Source of the DNA: Sinorhizobium sp. | GTDB taxonomy: Bacteria; Pseudomonadota; Alphaproteobacteria; Rhizobiales; Rhizobiaceae | Length of the DNA stretch: 59,628 nucleotides | NCBI GenBank assembly: GCA_031178305.1 | Contig: JAPSJG010000002.1 | Coordinates: forward strand, 1 to 59,628 | Reading direction: 5' to 3' | Part shown: positions 7,878-16,426 of the stretch, piece after piece | Numbering within the stretch: the first letter of the stretch is position 1 | Layout of the letters: every line of letters begins with the position of its first letter | Translations under genes and position numbers: made by a program | Notes under the pieces: model-generated | What the model was told of the DNA's origin: nothing | The model's input: the letters and a program-made list of their open reading frames with translations, nothing else | The model's database searches: none

Positions 7878-8152
7878 GTGACGTGATGCAGAAGGCTCCG
7901 GCAGATGTGCTTGACTACGACATCGATTTCGCACTTTGGCTGAAAGACGCGGACCGGATCGTGAGCGCCACCTCCACAATAACCGGCAGCACCGCCACGG
8001 TGGTCCGGACCGACTTCACTGACAGCACGACTCGAGTCTGGCTTTCCGGCGGCGGCGACGGAGAAATCGGGCTTGTCTCGACCGTGGTGACGACGGTTGA
8101 GGGGCGCACCAAGGAGTTCTGCTTCAACATCAAAATTCGGGAGTGCCGCTGA
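7874..8152 (+). CDS. Fibre-tail adaptor protein (gp77-like)
   Basis: 92 aa, ATGA overlap with the previous gene and TGATG with the next. The segment DVLDYDIDFALWLKDADRIVSATSTI is typical of small beta-sandwich adaptors that join tail fibres to the tail. The following gene is the fibre, which supports this. Confidence 0.65.
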   Translation: MSDVMQKAPADVLDYDIDFALWLKDADRIVSATSTITGSTATVVRTDFTDSTTRVWLSGGGDGEIGLVSTVVTTVEGRTKEFCFNIKIRECR

Positions 8153-9378
8153 TGGCCGTCAAGTTCAGCAACAATGCGACATCGACTCTTGCTGCCTCGA
8201 TCAACACGACCGTGACCAGCATCTCAGTTCAATCGGCCGACGCTGCCAAGTTCCCGACCCTTGCTGCTGGAGACTGGTTCCCGGTCACGCTAGTCGATAG
8301 CGCCGGCAACATGGAGATCATGAGGTGCACAGCTCGTGTCGGCGCTACGCTCACCGTCTCGCGTGCGCAGGAAGGGACAACGGCGAAGTCGTTCGTCGCC
8401 GGATCTCGAGTCGATCTTCGATTGACGGCGGCTGCGATCAACGAGGTCTATAGCGCAGCCTTCAATGCGTCCAACCTGACGAGCGGCACTGTTCCAAACG
8501 CCCGGATCACCGGCCCGTATGACGGCATTACGACATTGTCGCAGACCGGCCTTCATACGATCACGACGGAAGGGGAGGCTATCCGCTTAGTCGGCTCCGC
8601 TACTGGAGACCCATACCTCACCTTCTATAAGGCCGCTGTCCGCCAAGGCTACTTTCAACACACTGATGGATCGGGCGCACAGTTCGGGCTCAAGCTGGTC
8701 AACGACGTTGCGACTGGCGGCGACACTCAACTGATCCTCCGAAATTCGGGCGGTGTCGGCGGGCTCGGCTACACCGTAAATGGCACGGATTACACCGTCT
8801 ACCATACCGGCAATCTGTCGATTGCCATAGCTGCGGAAGGAAGCGCCCTCGCGCAGCGCGACAGCAGCGGCGACATTCACGCCCGCTTGTTCCGGTCGGA
8901 ATACGACACGACGAATGCGGCCGTCAATTTCATCATGACGCAGATCAACACGGGCACGGACAACTATATCCGCCCGTCCACTCCCGCGCAGGTGGCCGCT
9001 GCACTTGGTCCGATCCTCACGGCGGACAAGGTAGAGACCAATGTCTCTGGTGAGTTCACGCCGACCGCTGGCGGGTTGATTACCTGGGCTCATGGCCTCG
9101 GGGCGAAGCCGTCAATGATCGATACTTACATGATCTGCAAGACGGCCGACAACGGTTGGGCGGTTAATGAAGAGATCGGTCCTCTCAGCAACATTGTCAC
9201 CTTCGCTGATCGGTGGATTGGCTACGTCATCTGGGCTGACGCAACGAACGTCTACTGCCGTGTCCAGAACGCCAGCAGCGGCAACTACCTCTTTCCCGCG
9301 ATCGTAACCAAGAGCACCGGTGCTCCCGTCTACGCTACGGCAACGTCCTGGCGGCTGAAATTCAGGGTGAGAAAATAA
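8152..9378 (+). CDS. Tail fibre protein
   Basis: 408 aa; ATG 8152 has GGGAG 8 bases upstream and a GTG at 8143 is less likely. The protein is beta-rich with Gly/Ser/Thr repeats. Motifs such as VNGTDYTVYHTGNLS are typical of tail fibre shafts in which a YHTGN element ends a trimer repeat. It should bind the host surface. Followed by a fibre-assembly-like protein. Confidence 0.8.
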   Translation: MAVKFSNNATSTLAASINTTVTSISVQSADAAKFPTLAAGDWFPVTLVDSAGNMEIMRCTARVGATLTVSRAQEGTTAKSFVAGSRVDLRLTAAAINEVYSAAFNASNLTSGTVPNARITGPYDGITTLSQTGLHTITTEGEAIRLVGSATGDPYLTFYKAAVRQGYFQHTDGSGAQFGLKLVNDVATGGDTQLILRNSGGVGGLGYTVNGTDYTVYHTGNLSIAIAAEGSALAQRDSSGDIHARLFRSEYDTTNAAVNFIMTQINTGTDNYIRPSTPAQVAAALGPILTADKVETNVSGEFTPTAGGLITWAHGLGAKPSMIDTYMICKTADNGWAVNEEIGPLSNIVTFADRWIGYVIWADATNVYCRVQNASSGNYLFPAIVTKSTGAPVYATATSWRLKFRVRK

Positions 9379-9379
9379 C

Positions 9380-9772
9380 ATGGACGAGAAATTCTTTGTG
9401 GACCTGAACGGCAACTTCATCGGCACCTTCATGGGGACGGTGCCCGAAGGGGGGCTTGAAGTGCCGAGTGCACCGCTCGACGCTTCGCAAAAGTGGCAGA
9501 ACGGTGCGTGGACTGCGCCGGCGAGAAACTTCCCTCCGTTGACAGGCCGCCAGTTACGGCTCGGGCTCATCAACAATGGTCTGGCGCCTGAACAGGTGAC
9601 GGCCGAGATTGAAGCCATGCCCGCCGGCGTCGCGAAAGAGACGGCGCGGATCGAATGGGAATACGCGACTTCGTTCGAGCGTATGCACCCCCTGATCGGC
9701 ACCGTTGGCACGGCCCTAGGCCTCGATGACGATCAGATCGACGCCATGTGGACCGCGGCGCTTTCCCTTTGA
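9380..9772 (+). CDS. Tail fibre assembly-like protein (XkdW-type C-terminus)
   Basis: 130 aa. An N-terminal half like fibre assembly factors (KWQNGAWTAP) is joined to LTGRQLRLGLINNGL...WEYATSFERMHPLIG, the XkdW-like helical domain often found right after fibre genes. It probably helps fold or attach the fibre encoded next door. Confidence 0.65.
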   Translation: MDEKFFVDLNGNFIGTFMGTVPEGGLEVPSAPLDASQKWQNGAWTAPARNFPPLTGRQLRLGLINNGLAPEQVTAEIEAMPAGVAKETARIEWEYATSFERMHPLIGTVGTALGLDDDQIDAMWTAALSL

Positions 9773-9833
9773 ACCAACGGGCTGACGTCGGTTCATCTCA
9801 GTAGTATGACCTTTCCAACAAAGGATGTTTGAT

Positions 9834-10898
9834 ATGAGGACTCTCGGTAAAGTGTTTGCGGTTTTGGCGCTGCTCGGTTGCATCGCCCCACTCTCCGGTG
9901 TTGCCGCTTATGCACAAACCGTTTTGGACATTTCGGGCAACAGCAACAGTGCGGCGGATGCTGGCAGCGGCAACCGGCCGCCGGTCGCTCAACGGTGGCC
10001 ATGGCTGCGAGTCGCCACCACCGGCGAAACTATGGTCAACCGTGCCTATTCCGGCGACATGGCGCAGGACCAGGCTTTTAAGGGGATGGGAGTTGCCCGG
10101 GCCGCCACCGCCACCGCGGTTGTCATCTGTGAGATCAACGATGCGCGCCTAATTAACGCCGGCAAGATCGGCCGCTACAAGGAGTTTTTGGCCCGGATCG
10201 TCGGAGATATCGTCCTGCCTGTGCGCAAAACGTGGCGCTCCGGTAGCATCACAAAGACCGGCGCTTGGGCCAACACTCAGGTCGACCCGATCGGCATGTA
10301 TGCCAATACCGCGGGCGTGAAGGCGTCGGGAACAGTTAACGGCACCGTCGTCTATGTCGGCCTGCTCGTCGACAATCACACCATGTCGCAGGGCGTCGCG
10401 GCCGACGTCTACATTGACGGTGTGAAAAAGGGCACGATCAGTTCCGACAACATCGGCGTCAATGTGAATGGCAATACCCAAAATGGGCTTCGCTACGGAC
10501 CCACGCTGGTCCGCTTCGCGGGTCTGGCGTCGGGATCGCATAGCGTCGAGGTGCGGATGACCACGACCGGCAAAAACCAATACATGTCCTATATCGCCGG
10601 AAATGCTGATCAGCCGGATACCGCCAAGGTTCTTGTCGGGAATGGCTATAAACTCAACGCTACGGGGATCGCCTCTTACGGGGTGACCGAGGCTGAGAGC
10701 ATCCAGTTCCGCGATGCCATCGCCGCCGTCGTCAATCAGTTTGCTGCAGATGGCTTCGACGTGAGTGTGGTTAACACCTTCGACGCAGTCGATCCGAACG
10801 CTCACTTAATGTCGGATGGCCTGCATTGGAACGCACAAGGCCACGTCGCGGTAAAGAACGCTATTCAGGCGATGACCCCGGCGGTCGCCCTCCAATAA
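9834..10898 (+). CDS. Secreted SGNH-hydrolase-like protein
   Basis: 354 aa. Residues 1 to about 26 (MRTLGKVFAVLALLGCIAPL..., AYAQT) form a Sec-type signal peptide. The SGNH blocks are visible: LDISGNSNSA near the start, ICEIND in the middle and DGLHWNAQGH at the end, the latter carrying the Asp-x-x-His pair. Block I reads GNS rather than GDS. A central beta domain (about residues 140-260) interrupts the core. The fold predicts an esterase or deacetylase of cell-surface polysaccharide. ATG 9834 is chosen for AAGGA 8 bases upstream. A signal peptide in a virion operon suggests a tail-borne or lysogen-secreted enzyme. Confidence 0.75.
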   Translation: MRTLGKVFAVLALLGCIAPLSGVAAYAQTVLDISGNSNSAADAGSGNRPPVAQRWPWLRVATTGETMVNRAYSGDMAQDQAFKGMGVARAATATAVVICEINDARLINAGKIGRYKEFLARIVGDIVLPVRKTWRSGSITKTGAWANTQVDPIGMYANTAGVKASGTVNGTVVYVGLLVDNHTMSQGVAADVYIDGVKKGTISSDNIGVNVNGNTQNGLRYGPTLVRFAGLASGSHSVEVRMTTTGKNQYMSYIAGNADQPDTAKVLVGNGYKLNATGIASYGVTEAESIQFRDAIAAVVNQFAADGFDVSVVNTFDAVDPNAHLMSDGLHWNAQGHVAVKNAIQAMTPAVALQ

Positions 10899-10909
10899 GG
10901 ATCCGCCGC

Positions 10910-12661
10910 ATGGTAGCGCTGAAACTCTCGGCATTTTCTGGCGAGCGTCCCCTCATCTTGCCACGGCTGCTGCCTGACACCTCAGCCGTGGCAGCGATGA
11001 ATGTTCGGCTGAATGACGGCGGACTGACACCGATCAACAAGCCCCTGTTGGCCGGTACCGTCTCCAGCGCTAGCCATACAACGATCTATCGGCATCTCGG
11101 CAACTGGCTGTCCTGGCCGGGCACGGTCAACGCCGTGCCCGGGCCTGTCGCGCAGGACCGCCTTTATTTTACCGGCAATGGGGTTCCGAAGGTCAGGATC
11201 AACGGCACCGACTATGGTCTGAAAGTGAGCAGACCCACCGGCGCTCTCACGGCTGCCCTTTCCGGTACCGGATCGGGTGACACGCAGAGCCGGACCTACG
11301 TCTACACCTTCGTCACGTCGTTCGGTGAGGAATCGGCCCCGTCGCCGGCAAGCGCTATTGTCGACTGGAAGCCGGGTCAGACCGTTACCCTTTCAGGCTT
11401 TGCTGCGGCGCCCGCTGGCAGGTCGATCACTCTCCAACGCATCTATCGGAGCCAGACCGGCCGAAGCGGGACCTACCTGTATCTGATCGCAGAACGCGCC
11501 GCTTCCACTGGGAACTTCACTGACAATATCGATGTGGACCAATTCCAAGAAGCATTGCCTTCAGCTGACTGGAACGAACCGCCAGACGGGCTCGCGGGCC
11601 TCGTGAGTATGCCTAACGGCATGATGGCAGCGTATGTCGGCCGGGATATCTATTTCTGTGAGCCGTGGCGCCCACATGCCTGGCCGGAGAAATACATCAT
11701 GACCGTTGATGCCGACGTCGTCGGGCTCGCCTCTCTCGGCGGTATTCTCGTCGTGATGACCAAGGCTCAGCCATATCTGATGTCGGGGAACCATCCCGAT
11801 TCTATGCAACAGCAAAAGCTCGAGGCGAACCTGCCCTGCATCAACGCGCGCTCGATCGTCGATCTCGGCCACTCCGTCTGCTATGCCAGCCCGAACGGGC
11901 TTGTCGCGGTGCGTGGCGATGGGTCCATCAACGTCGTCACCGAGCAGATGATGAGCCGCGACGATTGGCTTGCATTGTCGCCCATGACGATCGTGGGAGG
12001 CCAGATCGACGGTATCTACGTGCTGTTCTTCGACAACATCGACGATAACGGCGACCGCCTGGCCGGAGCCCTGTTTATCTACGTGAATGGCCAACCGTTC
12101 CTCGTCAGAACGTCGGCAATCGCCTCTGCGAGCTACTATGACGTCGGTGACACTGGCCTCTATTTTAAGGCGCCGGGCAGCGCGTCCGTTCAGCGTTTCG
12201 ACCCTCCTGCCGGGCCGCCGCAAAAGCTCTATTGGCGGTCCAAGGAGTTCTGGACCACCACACCCACCTCTATGGGCGCCATCTTGATCGATAGTGGGCA
12301 GGACATTGCACTGCGGGACGCTGAGGCCATCCAGGAAGAAATCGATCGCATCACCGCCGAAAACGCGGACCTATTCGCAACCGGCGCCCTGGACGGGGAC
12401 ATCAACGCCACCCCCTTAAACCAGTATGAGTTTGGCGGCGACGCGATGCAGGCCATCCCCACGGCCTCCGACTACCAGGAGCTTACAATTGGCATCTATG
12501 CCGACGGCAAACTGATCCAGACCCTCTCCACCGCGGATCGCATCGTTCGCATTAGAGGCGGTCTCAAAGCACGGCGGTGGGAAGTCGATGTTTCCACCAA
12601 TCGGCAGATCGCGCAGATCATCATGGCCGGCAGCGTCGAAGAACTGAAACAGGTGGCTTGA
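10910..12661 (+). CDS. Large virion (tail tubular-like) protein
   Basis: 583 aa; ATG 10910 follows AGGAT by 8 bases. The N-terminus LKLSAFSGERPLILPRLLPDTSAVAAMNVRLNDGG recurs in podovirus-like tail hub proteins. The middle is rich in beta-strand and aromatic turns, e.g. YTFVTSFGEESAPSPASAI, which resembles a fibronectin-type strand pattern. Likely tail hub or tubular protein; role inferred from size, position and this N-terminal pattern. Confidence 0.65.
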   Translation: MVALKLSAFSGERPLILPRLLPDTSAVAAMNVRLNDGGLTPINKPLLAGTVSSASHTTIYRHLGNWLSWPGTVNAVPGPVAQDRLYFTGNGVPKVRINGTDYGLKVSRPTGALTAALSGTGSGDTQSRTYVYTFVTSFGEESAPSPASAIVDWKPGQTVTLSGFAAAPAGRSITLQRIYRSQTGRSGTYLYLIAERAASTGNFTDNIDVDQFQEALPSADWNEPPDGLAGLVSMPNGMMAAYVGRDIYFCEPWRPHAWPEKYIMTVDADVVGLASLGGILVVMTKAQPYLMSGNHPDSMQQQKLEANLPCINARSIVDLGHSVCYASPNGLVAVRGDGSINVVTEQMMSRDDWLALSPMTIVGGQIDGIYVLFFDNIDDNGDRLAGALFIYVNGQPFLVRTSAIASASYYDVGDTGLYFKAPGSASVQRFDPPAGPPQKLYWRSKEFWTTTPTSMGAILIDSGQDIALRDAEAIQEEIDRITAENADLFATGALDGDINATPLNQYEFGGDAMQAIPTASDYQELTIGIYADGKLIQTLSTADRIVRIRGGLKARRWEVDVSTNRQIAQIIMAGSVEELKQVA

Positions 12662-12918
12662 TGGTGCAGACCTTCAACGAGCGTGACGCGATTGAAAAGC
12701 TTGAGCTCCTTTCCGGCGATCGGCCCCGCGCCCGGGATCAGGCCGCTGTGAGGATCGCCGATCTTGCAGAGCTGCTGCAGCTCGCATCGGTCCGGACTGA
12801 GGAAGTAGCGGCTGCGCCGTCTGCGGCAGATTTCAACTCGCTGCTGCGTGACATCAAGGAGATCAGTTCACGCCTCACTGTCGTCGCGCAGGTCCTGCAA
12901 GGCCGGATTATCCGATGA
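12661..12918 (+). CDS. Small coiled-coil protein
   Basis: 85 aa, TGATG overlap with the previous gene and ATGA with the next. Helical throughout with heptad-like spacing (AIEKLELLSGDRPRARDQAAVRIADLAELLQLAS...). No family recognised; probably a minor virion or assembly protein. Confidence 0.6.
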   Translation: MVQTFNERDAIEKLELLSGDRPRARDQAAVRIADLAELLQLASVRTEEVAAAPSAADFNSLLRDIKEISSRLTVVAQVLQGRIIR

Positions 12919-13385
12919 AAGAAGTCGTCTACGAACCGGAAGCCGAGATGATTGCTTGGGCGGAAAGCCGCATCCCGGGCTGCAAGTTTCGCGACGACGC
13001 ACATGCGATCGGTATACGATCCGAAGCCGGCTTTCACGGCGTCGTCGTGTTCGACGCCTTCACTACAGCAGGATGCTGGATCAGCGTCGCCTCTGATGGC
13101 GGTCGCCGGTGGTTAACCCGAGAGCTCCTCATACGCGTCTTCGCCTATCCGTTTCTCCAGTGCGGGCATCCTCGCATCAACGCGTTTATCTCGGCTGGCA
13201 ATCAGGCTTCGCTCGCGCTTTGCGAGGGTTTGGGCTTTGTCCGTGAGGGCGTCATGCGGCAAGCCGGTTTCAACGGTGAAGATCTGATCATGCTCGGCAT
13301 GCTGCGAAGCGAATGCCGATGGCTCCCCCACCGAGTTGCTGGAAAAACCGGCCGGACACAGGTATACACAGAATGTCGCGCATGA
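12915..13385 (+). CDS. GNAT acetyltransferase-like protein
   Basis: 156 aa. The GNAT core is visible around residues 75-115: LIRVFAYPFLQCGHPRINAFISAGNQASLALCEGLGFVREG, with the acetyl-CoA loop region and the terminal GF beta-bulge. Such genes recur inside short-tailed phage structural operons and are thought to modify host or virion proteins. Its last codons contain the B copy of the late motif, so the promoter for the next gene lies inside it. Confidence 0.75.
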   Translation: MKEVVYEPEAEMIAWAESRIPGCKFRDDAHAIGIRSEAGFHGVVVFDAFTTAGCWISVASDGGRRWLTRELLIRVFAYPFLQCGHPRINAFISAGNQASLALCEGLGFVREGVMRQAGFNGEDLIMLGMLRSECRWLPHRVAGKTGRTQVYTECRA

Positions 13386-13412
13386 GTGTGACCTCAATCA
13401 AGAGGTGACACC
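13340..13412 (+). promoter_or_regulatory. Internal late promoter and 5' leader before S74 protein
   Basis: TGGAAA (13340-13345), N17, TATACA (13363-13368), then GCGCATGAGTG at 13378-13388. GTGT-G-ACCTC pairs with GAGGT-G-ACAC (13385-13410) around a 6-nt AATCAA loop, locking up the Shine-Dalgarno. An 8-codon leader ORF (13382-13408) ends 4 bases before ATG 13413. Confidence 0.62.
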
Positions 13413-14555
13413 ATGAGCAAAGGCGGCAGTTCCGCTCCATCTCCGGACCCGCAGATCGGGCAAGCGGCCCTTAAGCAGGCCGAGACCGGCGAAAAGTGGC
13501 TCCAGTTCTCGCAGGACGCATTCAAGGTCTCGACTGAGCGCCAGAAAGAGCTCGATGCGCTGACGAAAAAGGTTACCGAGCAGCAGCTCGGGCTCGCGAC
13601 GGAGCAAGCGAATTGGGCCCGCACCGATCGCGACCGGTACGAAAAAACCTACAAGCCGATCGAAGACAGCTTCATCAAAGAGGCAACGAATTATGCCACC
13701 GACGCGCGGCAGAACGAAGCCGCTGCCGAGGCTCGCGCCGACGTTCAGACTGCTGCGGCGAACCAGCGCGCCGCGACGGAGCGCGCCAGCGCATCGATGG
13801 GCGTCACTCCCGGCTCTGGAAGGTTCGCAGGCGTGCAGGCTTCAGGCGACATGGCAGCCACTCTGGCCGAAGCCGGTGCGGCCAATAGCGCGCGTCAGTC
13901 TGTCAGGGACAAGGGGCTGGCCCTCAAAGCGGACGTGGTGAATATGGGGCGCGGCCTGCCTGCGCAAGCGGCCGGCGGCGCCGGCGGCAGCGTGGCGGCC
14001 GGCGCAACGGCGCTGTCGGGAAATCAGGCGTCCAACAGCCAGTATCTCGCATCGACGAACATCATGGGGCAGGGCTACCAAGGTGCGATGCAAGGCTATG
14101 CCGGCCAAGCGCAGACGCTGAACAACCAGTACGGGCTCCAGCTCGATGCCTGGAAGGCGGAGCAATCGCTCAAGGCTCAGAACGCGTCCGGTATCGGGCA
14201 GTTCCTCGGCAGCGTTGTCGGCGCTCTCCCCTTCACGTCGGATGAGACCAAGAAGGAGAACAAGACAGAAATTCCCGAAGGCGAGGCGCTCGACGCCATC
14301 AACAACATGCCTGTCGAGGAATGGGACTACAAGCAAGGTGTCGAAGACGAGGGGCGGCACGTCGGACCCTATGCCCAGGATTTCCAGCGGGAAACGGGCA
14401 GTGGCGACGGCAAGAGCATCCTCCCGCAGGACGCGATTGGGCTGACGATGAAGGCCGTGCAGGATCTCGATAGCAAGGTCGACCGTGTAATTGAGGCGAT
14501 CGGGTTGGGCGGCGCAAGCTCGGCCCCGGTCAAGAAACAGAAGAAGGCGGCTTAA
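13413..14555 (+). CDS. Virion protein with C-terminal peptidase S74 chaperone domain
   Basis: 380 aa. Residues 1-260 are helical and Ala/Gln-rich (ALKQAETGEKWLQFSQDAFKVSTERQKELDALTKK), like internal or tail-shaft proteins of short-tailed phages. Residues about 275-380 carry a peptidase S74 signature: SDETKKENKTEI, then VGPYAQDF and a terminal coil LDSKVDRVIEAIG. S74 domains are intramolecular chaperones that trimerise and cleave themselves off at the Ser of SD. A helical rather than beta-fibre partner is less usual. The gene has its own late leader. Confidence 0.75.
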   Translation: MSKGGSSAPSPDPQIGQAALKQAETGEKWLQFSQDAFKVSTERQKELDALTKKVTEQQLGLATEQANWARTDRDRYEKTYKPIEDSFIKEATNYATDARQNEAAAEARADVQTAAANQRAATERASASMGVTPGSGRFAGVQASGDMAATLAEAGAANSARQSVRDKGLALKADVVNMGRGLPAQAAGGAGGSVAAGATALSGNQASNSQYLASTNIMGQGYQGAMQGYAGQAQTLNNQYGLQLDAWKAEQSLKAQNASGIGQFLGSVVGALPFTSDETKKENKTEIPEGEALDAINNMPVEEWDYKQGVEDEGRHVGPYAQDFQRETGSGDGKSILPQDAIGLTMKAVQDLDSKVDRVIEAIGLGGASSAPVKKQKKAA

Positions 14556-14556
14556 C

Positions 14557-15984
14557 ATGCTTGGAATTGGTCTCGGCGGCTTCATGGAAGGCTACAACAA
14601 CAGCCAGAAACTGAAGGCTGACAAGGAAGAAAGGGCGCTAAAGAAGGAGCGCTACGATCGCCAGAAGGTTCTCGATCAGCGCGAGGATGCAGCCTTTGAG
14701 CGCACGGAACAGCAGCGCGTCGCGATCGAGGACGCCGTCACCAAGTCGCAAGCAGAGTTCCAGTCTGCGGTCGAATCGGGAACGGCGGAGCCTGACGACA
14801 GCGACGATTGGTTCGCCAAAAACACGGTGCCTCTGCTTAAGAACACCTATCTCGCAGCCGGCGATATCGACAACGCCGACAAGGTGCAGAAGTGGGCCGA
14901 CACTGCCGATGCCAAGACGGGCGCGAAACTGTTCAAGTCGGCCATGCTGAAGGCACAGACTGGGGATGGCGTCGGCGCACTCGATGACGCGATCAGGGCC
15001 GGCCAGACGCAAGGCTACATCGCCCACGGCTACGAGGTGCAGAAGCACGACAAGATCGTGAAACCGGACGGCACTGTCCTCGGCTATCGCATCTGGCTCA
15101 CCGATCCCGACGGCAACGAGATCACGCAGGACATTCAGACGACGGAGCTCCAGAAGACGATCGCGACGTTCCTCAATCCGGAAGCGGCATGGGAAAGCCA
15201 GGTCACCGCGTCACAGGCGGCGACCAAGCGCGAACAGGAGCTCGCCGACTATCGGACAAAGAAGGAAATCGACAAGGAAGTCGGCCTGGGCGACCAGAAG
15301 CTTCGCGGCGATGCGATCACCGCTGTTCGCAAGCGCCTTGACGGGGGTCTGGCCGGCGACGAACCGAAGTTCGACGATCTGCCGGCGGATCAGAAAGAGA
15401 AGCTGATTGCGGAAGAAATCCAGCTCCAGCGCGGCGGCGCTGGCGGTGCGCCAGTCGCGAGCACGCCGGCGGGTCGCGCAAGTGTCGCTCCCGGCCTTGC
15501 CGCCGACGGCGCTAGCGCTGCGCCGGCGCCGGACGCGAGCAGCCCGTCACCGACAGGCCGCAAGGCAATTGTCGATACAGTGACGGGCCAGCCGGTGCAG
15601 ACACGGCCGGTGCAGGGCCCGAACAGACCCAAGGAGGAAGAGGTTCGCGAGCCGGGCCTTATCGACCGCATTGGCAAGCGCGTCATCCGCGAGGTGGATA
15701 TCCTTGCCGGACGCGAGAAGGCGCCGACGAGGGAAGAACCTCGCGCCGCAGAGGCACCCAGCGAGCCGAAAGGCCGGTCCCGCAAAAGCGAAGGCCTGCG
15801 CAGAGAGGAAAACGTCGCCTACCAGGTGCAAGCCGCAGACGTGGCGGTTCGCGAGGGCGTTCCTGTTGACCGCATCGTTCAAGAGCTGCTCGCCAATGGC
15901 GTCCCCGAAGAACAATGGCCCGCCTCAGTGAAGCAGGCCATCGCGAACAAGCGGAGTGGCGGAGTGGTCGGGCTCGCGCGTTAG
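14557..15984 (+). CDS. Charged coiled-coil internal virion protein
   Basis: 475 aa; starts just after the previous gene with MLGIGLGGFMEGYNNSQKLKADKEERALKKERYDRQK. A short glycine-rich head leads to long charged helices, then a Pro/Ala/Glu-rich disordered region (about 310-420) and a small C-terminal domain (VAYQVQAADVAVREGVPVDRIVQELLANGVPEEQWP). This make-up is typical of ejected internal virion proteins; it is inferred, not recognised as a family. Confidence 0.65.
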   Translation: MLGIGLGGFMEGYNNSQKLKADKEERALKKERYDRQKVLDQREDAAFERTEQQRVAIEDAVTKSQAEFQSAVESGTAEPDDSDDWFAKNTVPLLKNTYLAAGDIDNADKVQKWADTADAKTGAKLFKSAMLKAQTGDGVGALDDAIRAGQTQGYIAHGYEVQKHDKIVKPDGTVLGYRIWLTDPDGNEITQDIQTTELQKTIATFLNPEAAWESQVTASQAATKREQELADYRTKKEIDKEVGLGDQKLRGDAITAVRKRLDGGLAGDEPKFDDLPADQKEKLIAEEIQLQRGGAGGAPVASTPAGRASVAPGLAADGASAAPAPDASSPSPTGRKAIVDTVTGQPVQTRPVQGPNRPKEEEVREPGLIDRIGKRVIREVDILAGREKAPTREEPRAAEAPSEPKGRSRKSEGLRREENVAYQVQAADVAVREGVPVDRIVQELLANGVPEEQWPASVKQAIANKRSGGVVGLAR

Positions 15985-15997
15985 GCGGGTCCGCCTA
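15982..15997. terminator. Bidirectional hairpin between convergent genes
   Basis: TAGGCGG-GT-CCGCCTA is a perfect 7-bp dyad that includes the stop codon of the coiled-coil gene and abuts the lipoprotein stop on the other strand. There is no T run, but the position between convergent operons supports a terminator. Confidence 0.55.
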
Positions 15998-16372
15998 TCA
16001 ATAGCACGTCGTGTAGACCGGGTTGCCGGTATAGGTGCTCGACGTGCAATTGATCGGCCGTCTCGTCGGCTCAAACTGGTAGCCCTGAGACATTTTGTTG
16101 CCGTAGGCACTAAACCCGCTGCCGACGGCCTGCGCGAATTGCTTCGCGTTCTCCTTGTTTTCCTCTCGCATCATCACCTCTTTGGTGGCCTCTCTCCGCA
16201 GGCATGCGTCTGCGGCTGGGCCTACCTTCGTGTGACCCTGCTTGATGCATCTCTGAGCAACGCTAGAGGCGAGGCGGGTCTGTTCCGCCTCGCTCATCTC
16301 ACTATACGTTCGGGTCTGGCAGGCAGAGAGCGAAAGGGCGGCGATCATCACCGCCGCAAGCTTGGTGTTCAT
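15998..16372 (-). CDS. Phage lipoprotein
   Basis: 124 aa. MNTKLAAVMIAALSLSACQTRT is a lipoprotein signal with lipobox LSAC, so the mature protein starts at Cys18 and is membrane-anchored. The mature part is helical and charged (EMSEAEQTRLASSVAQRC), with further Cys residues, and ends in Tyr-rich SSTYTGNPVYTTCY. It follows the polyvalent gene. Possible jobs are superinfection exclusion or an outer-membrane spanin subunit; no inner-membrane spanin partner is evident next to it. Confidence 0.7.
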   Translation of the reverse strand: MNTKLAAVMIAALSLSACQTRTYSEMSEAEQTRLASSVAQRCIKQGHTKVGPAADACLRREATKEVMMREENKENAKQFAQAVGSGFSAYGNKMSQGYQFEPTRRPINCTSSTYTGNPVYTTCY

Positions 16373-16426
16373 GTTCCCCCCTCATGGGCTTGTCCGGCGG
16401 ACAACCGCTACAGTAGCTATCTGTAG

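Noticed and set aside
7873-7880. CATGAGTG before the fibre adaptor as a sixth late motif
   Set aside because: Only 8 of 11 bases match, it lacks the GCG prefix, and it is simply the gene's Met-Ser start inside an ATGA overlap.
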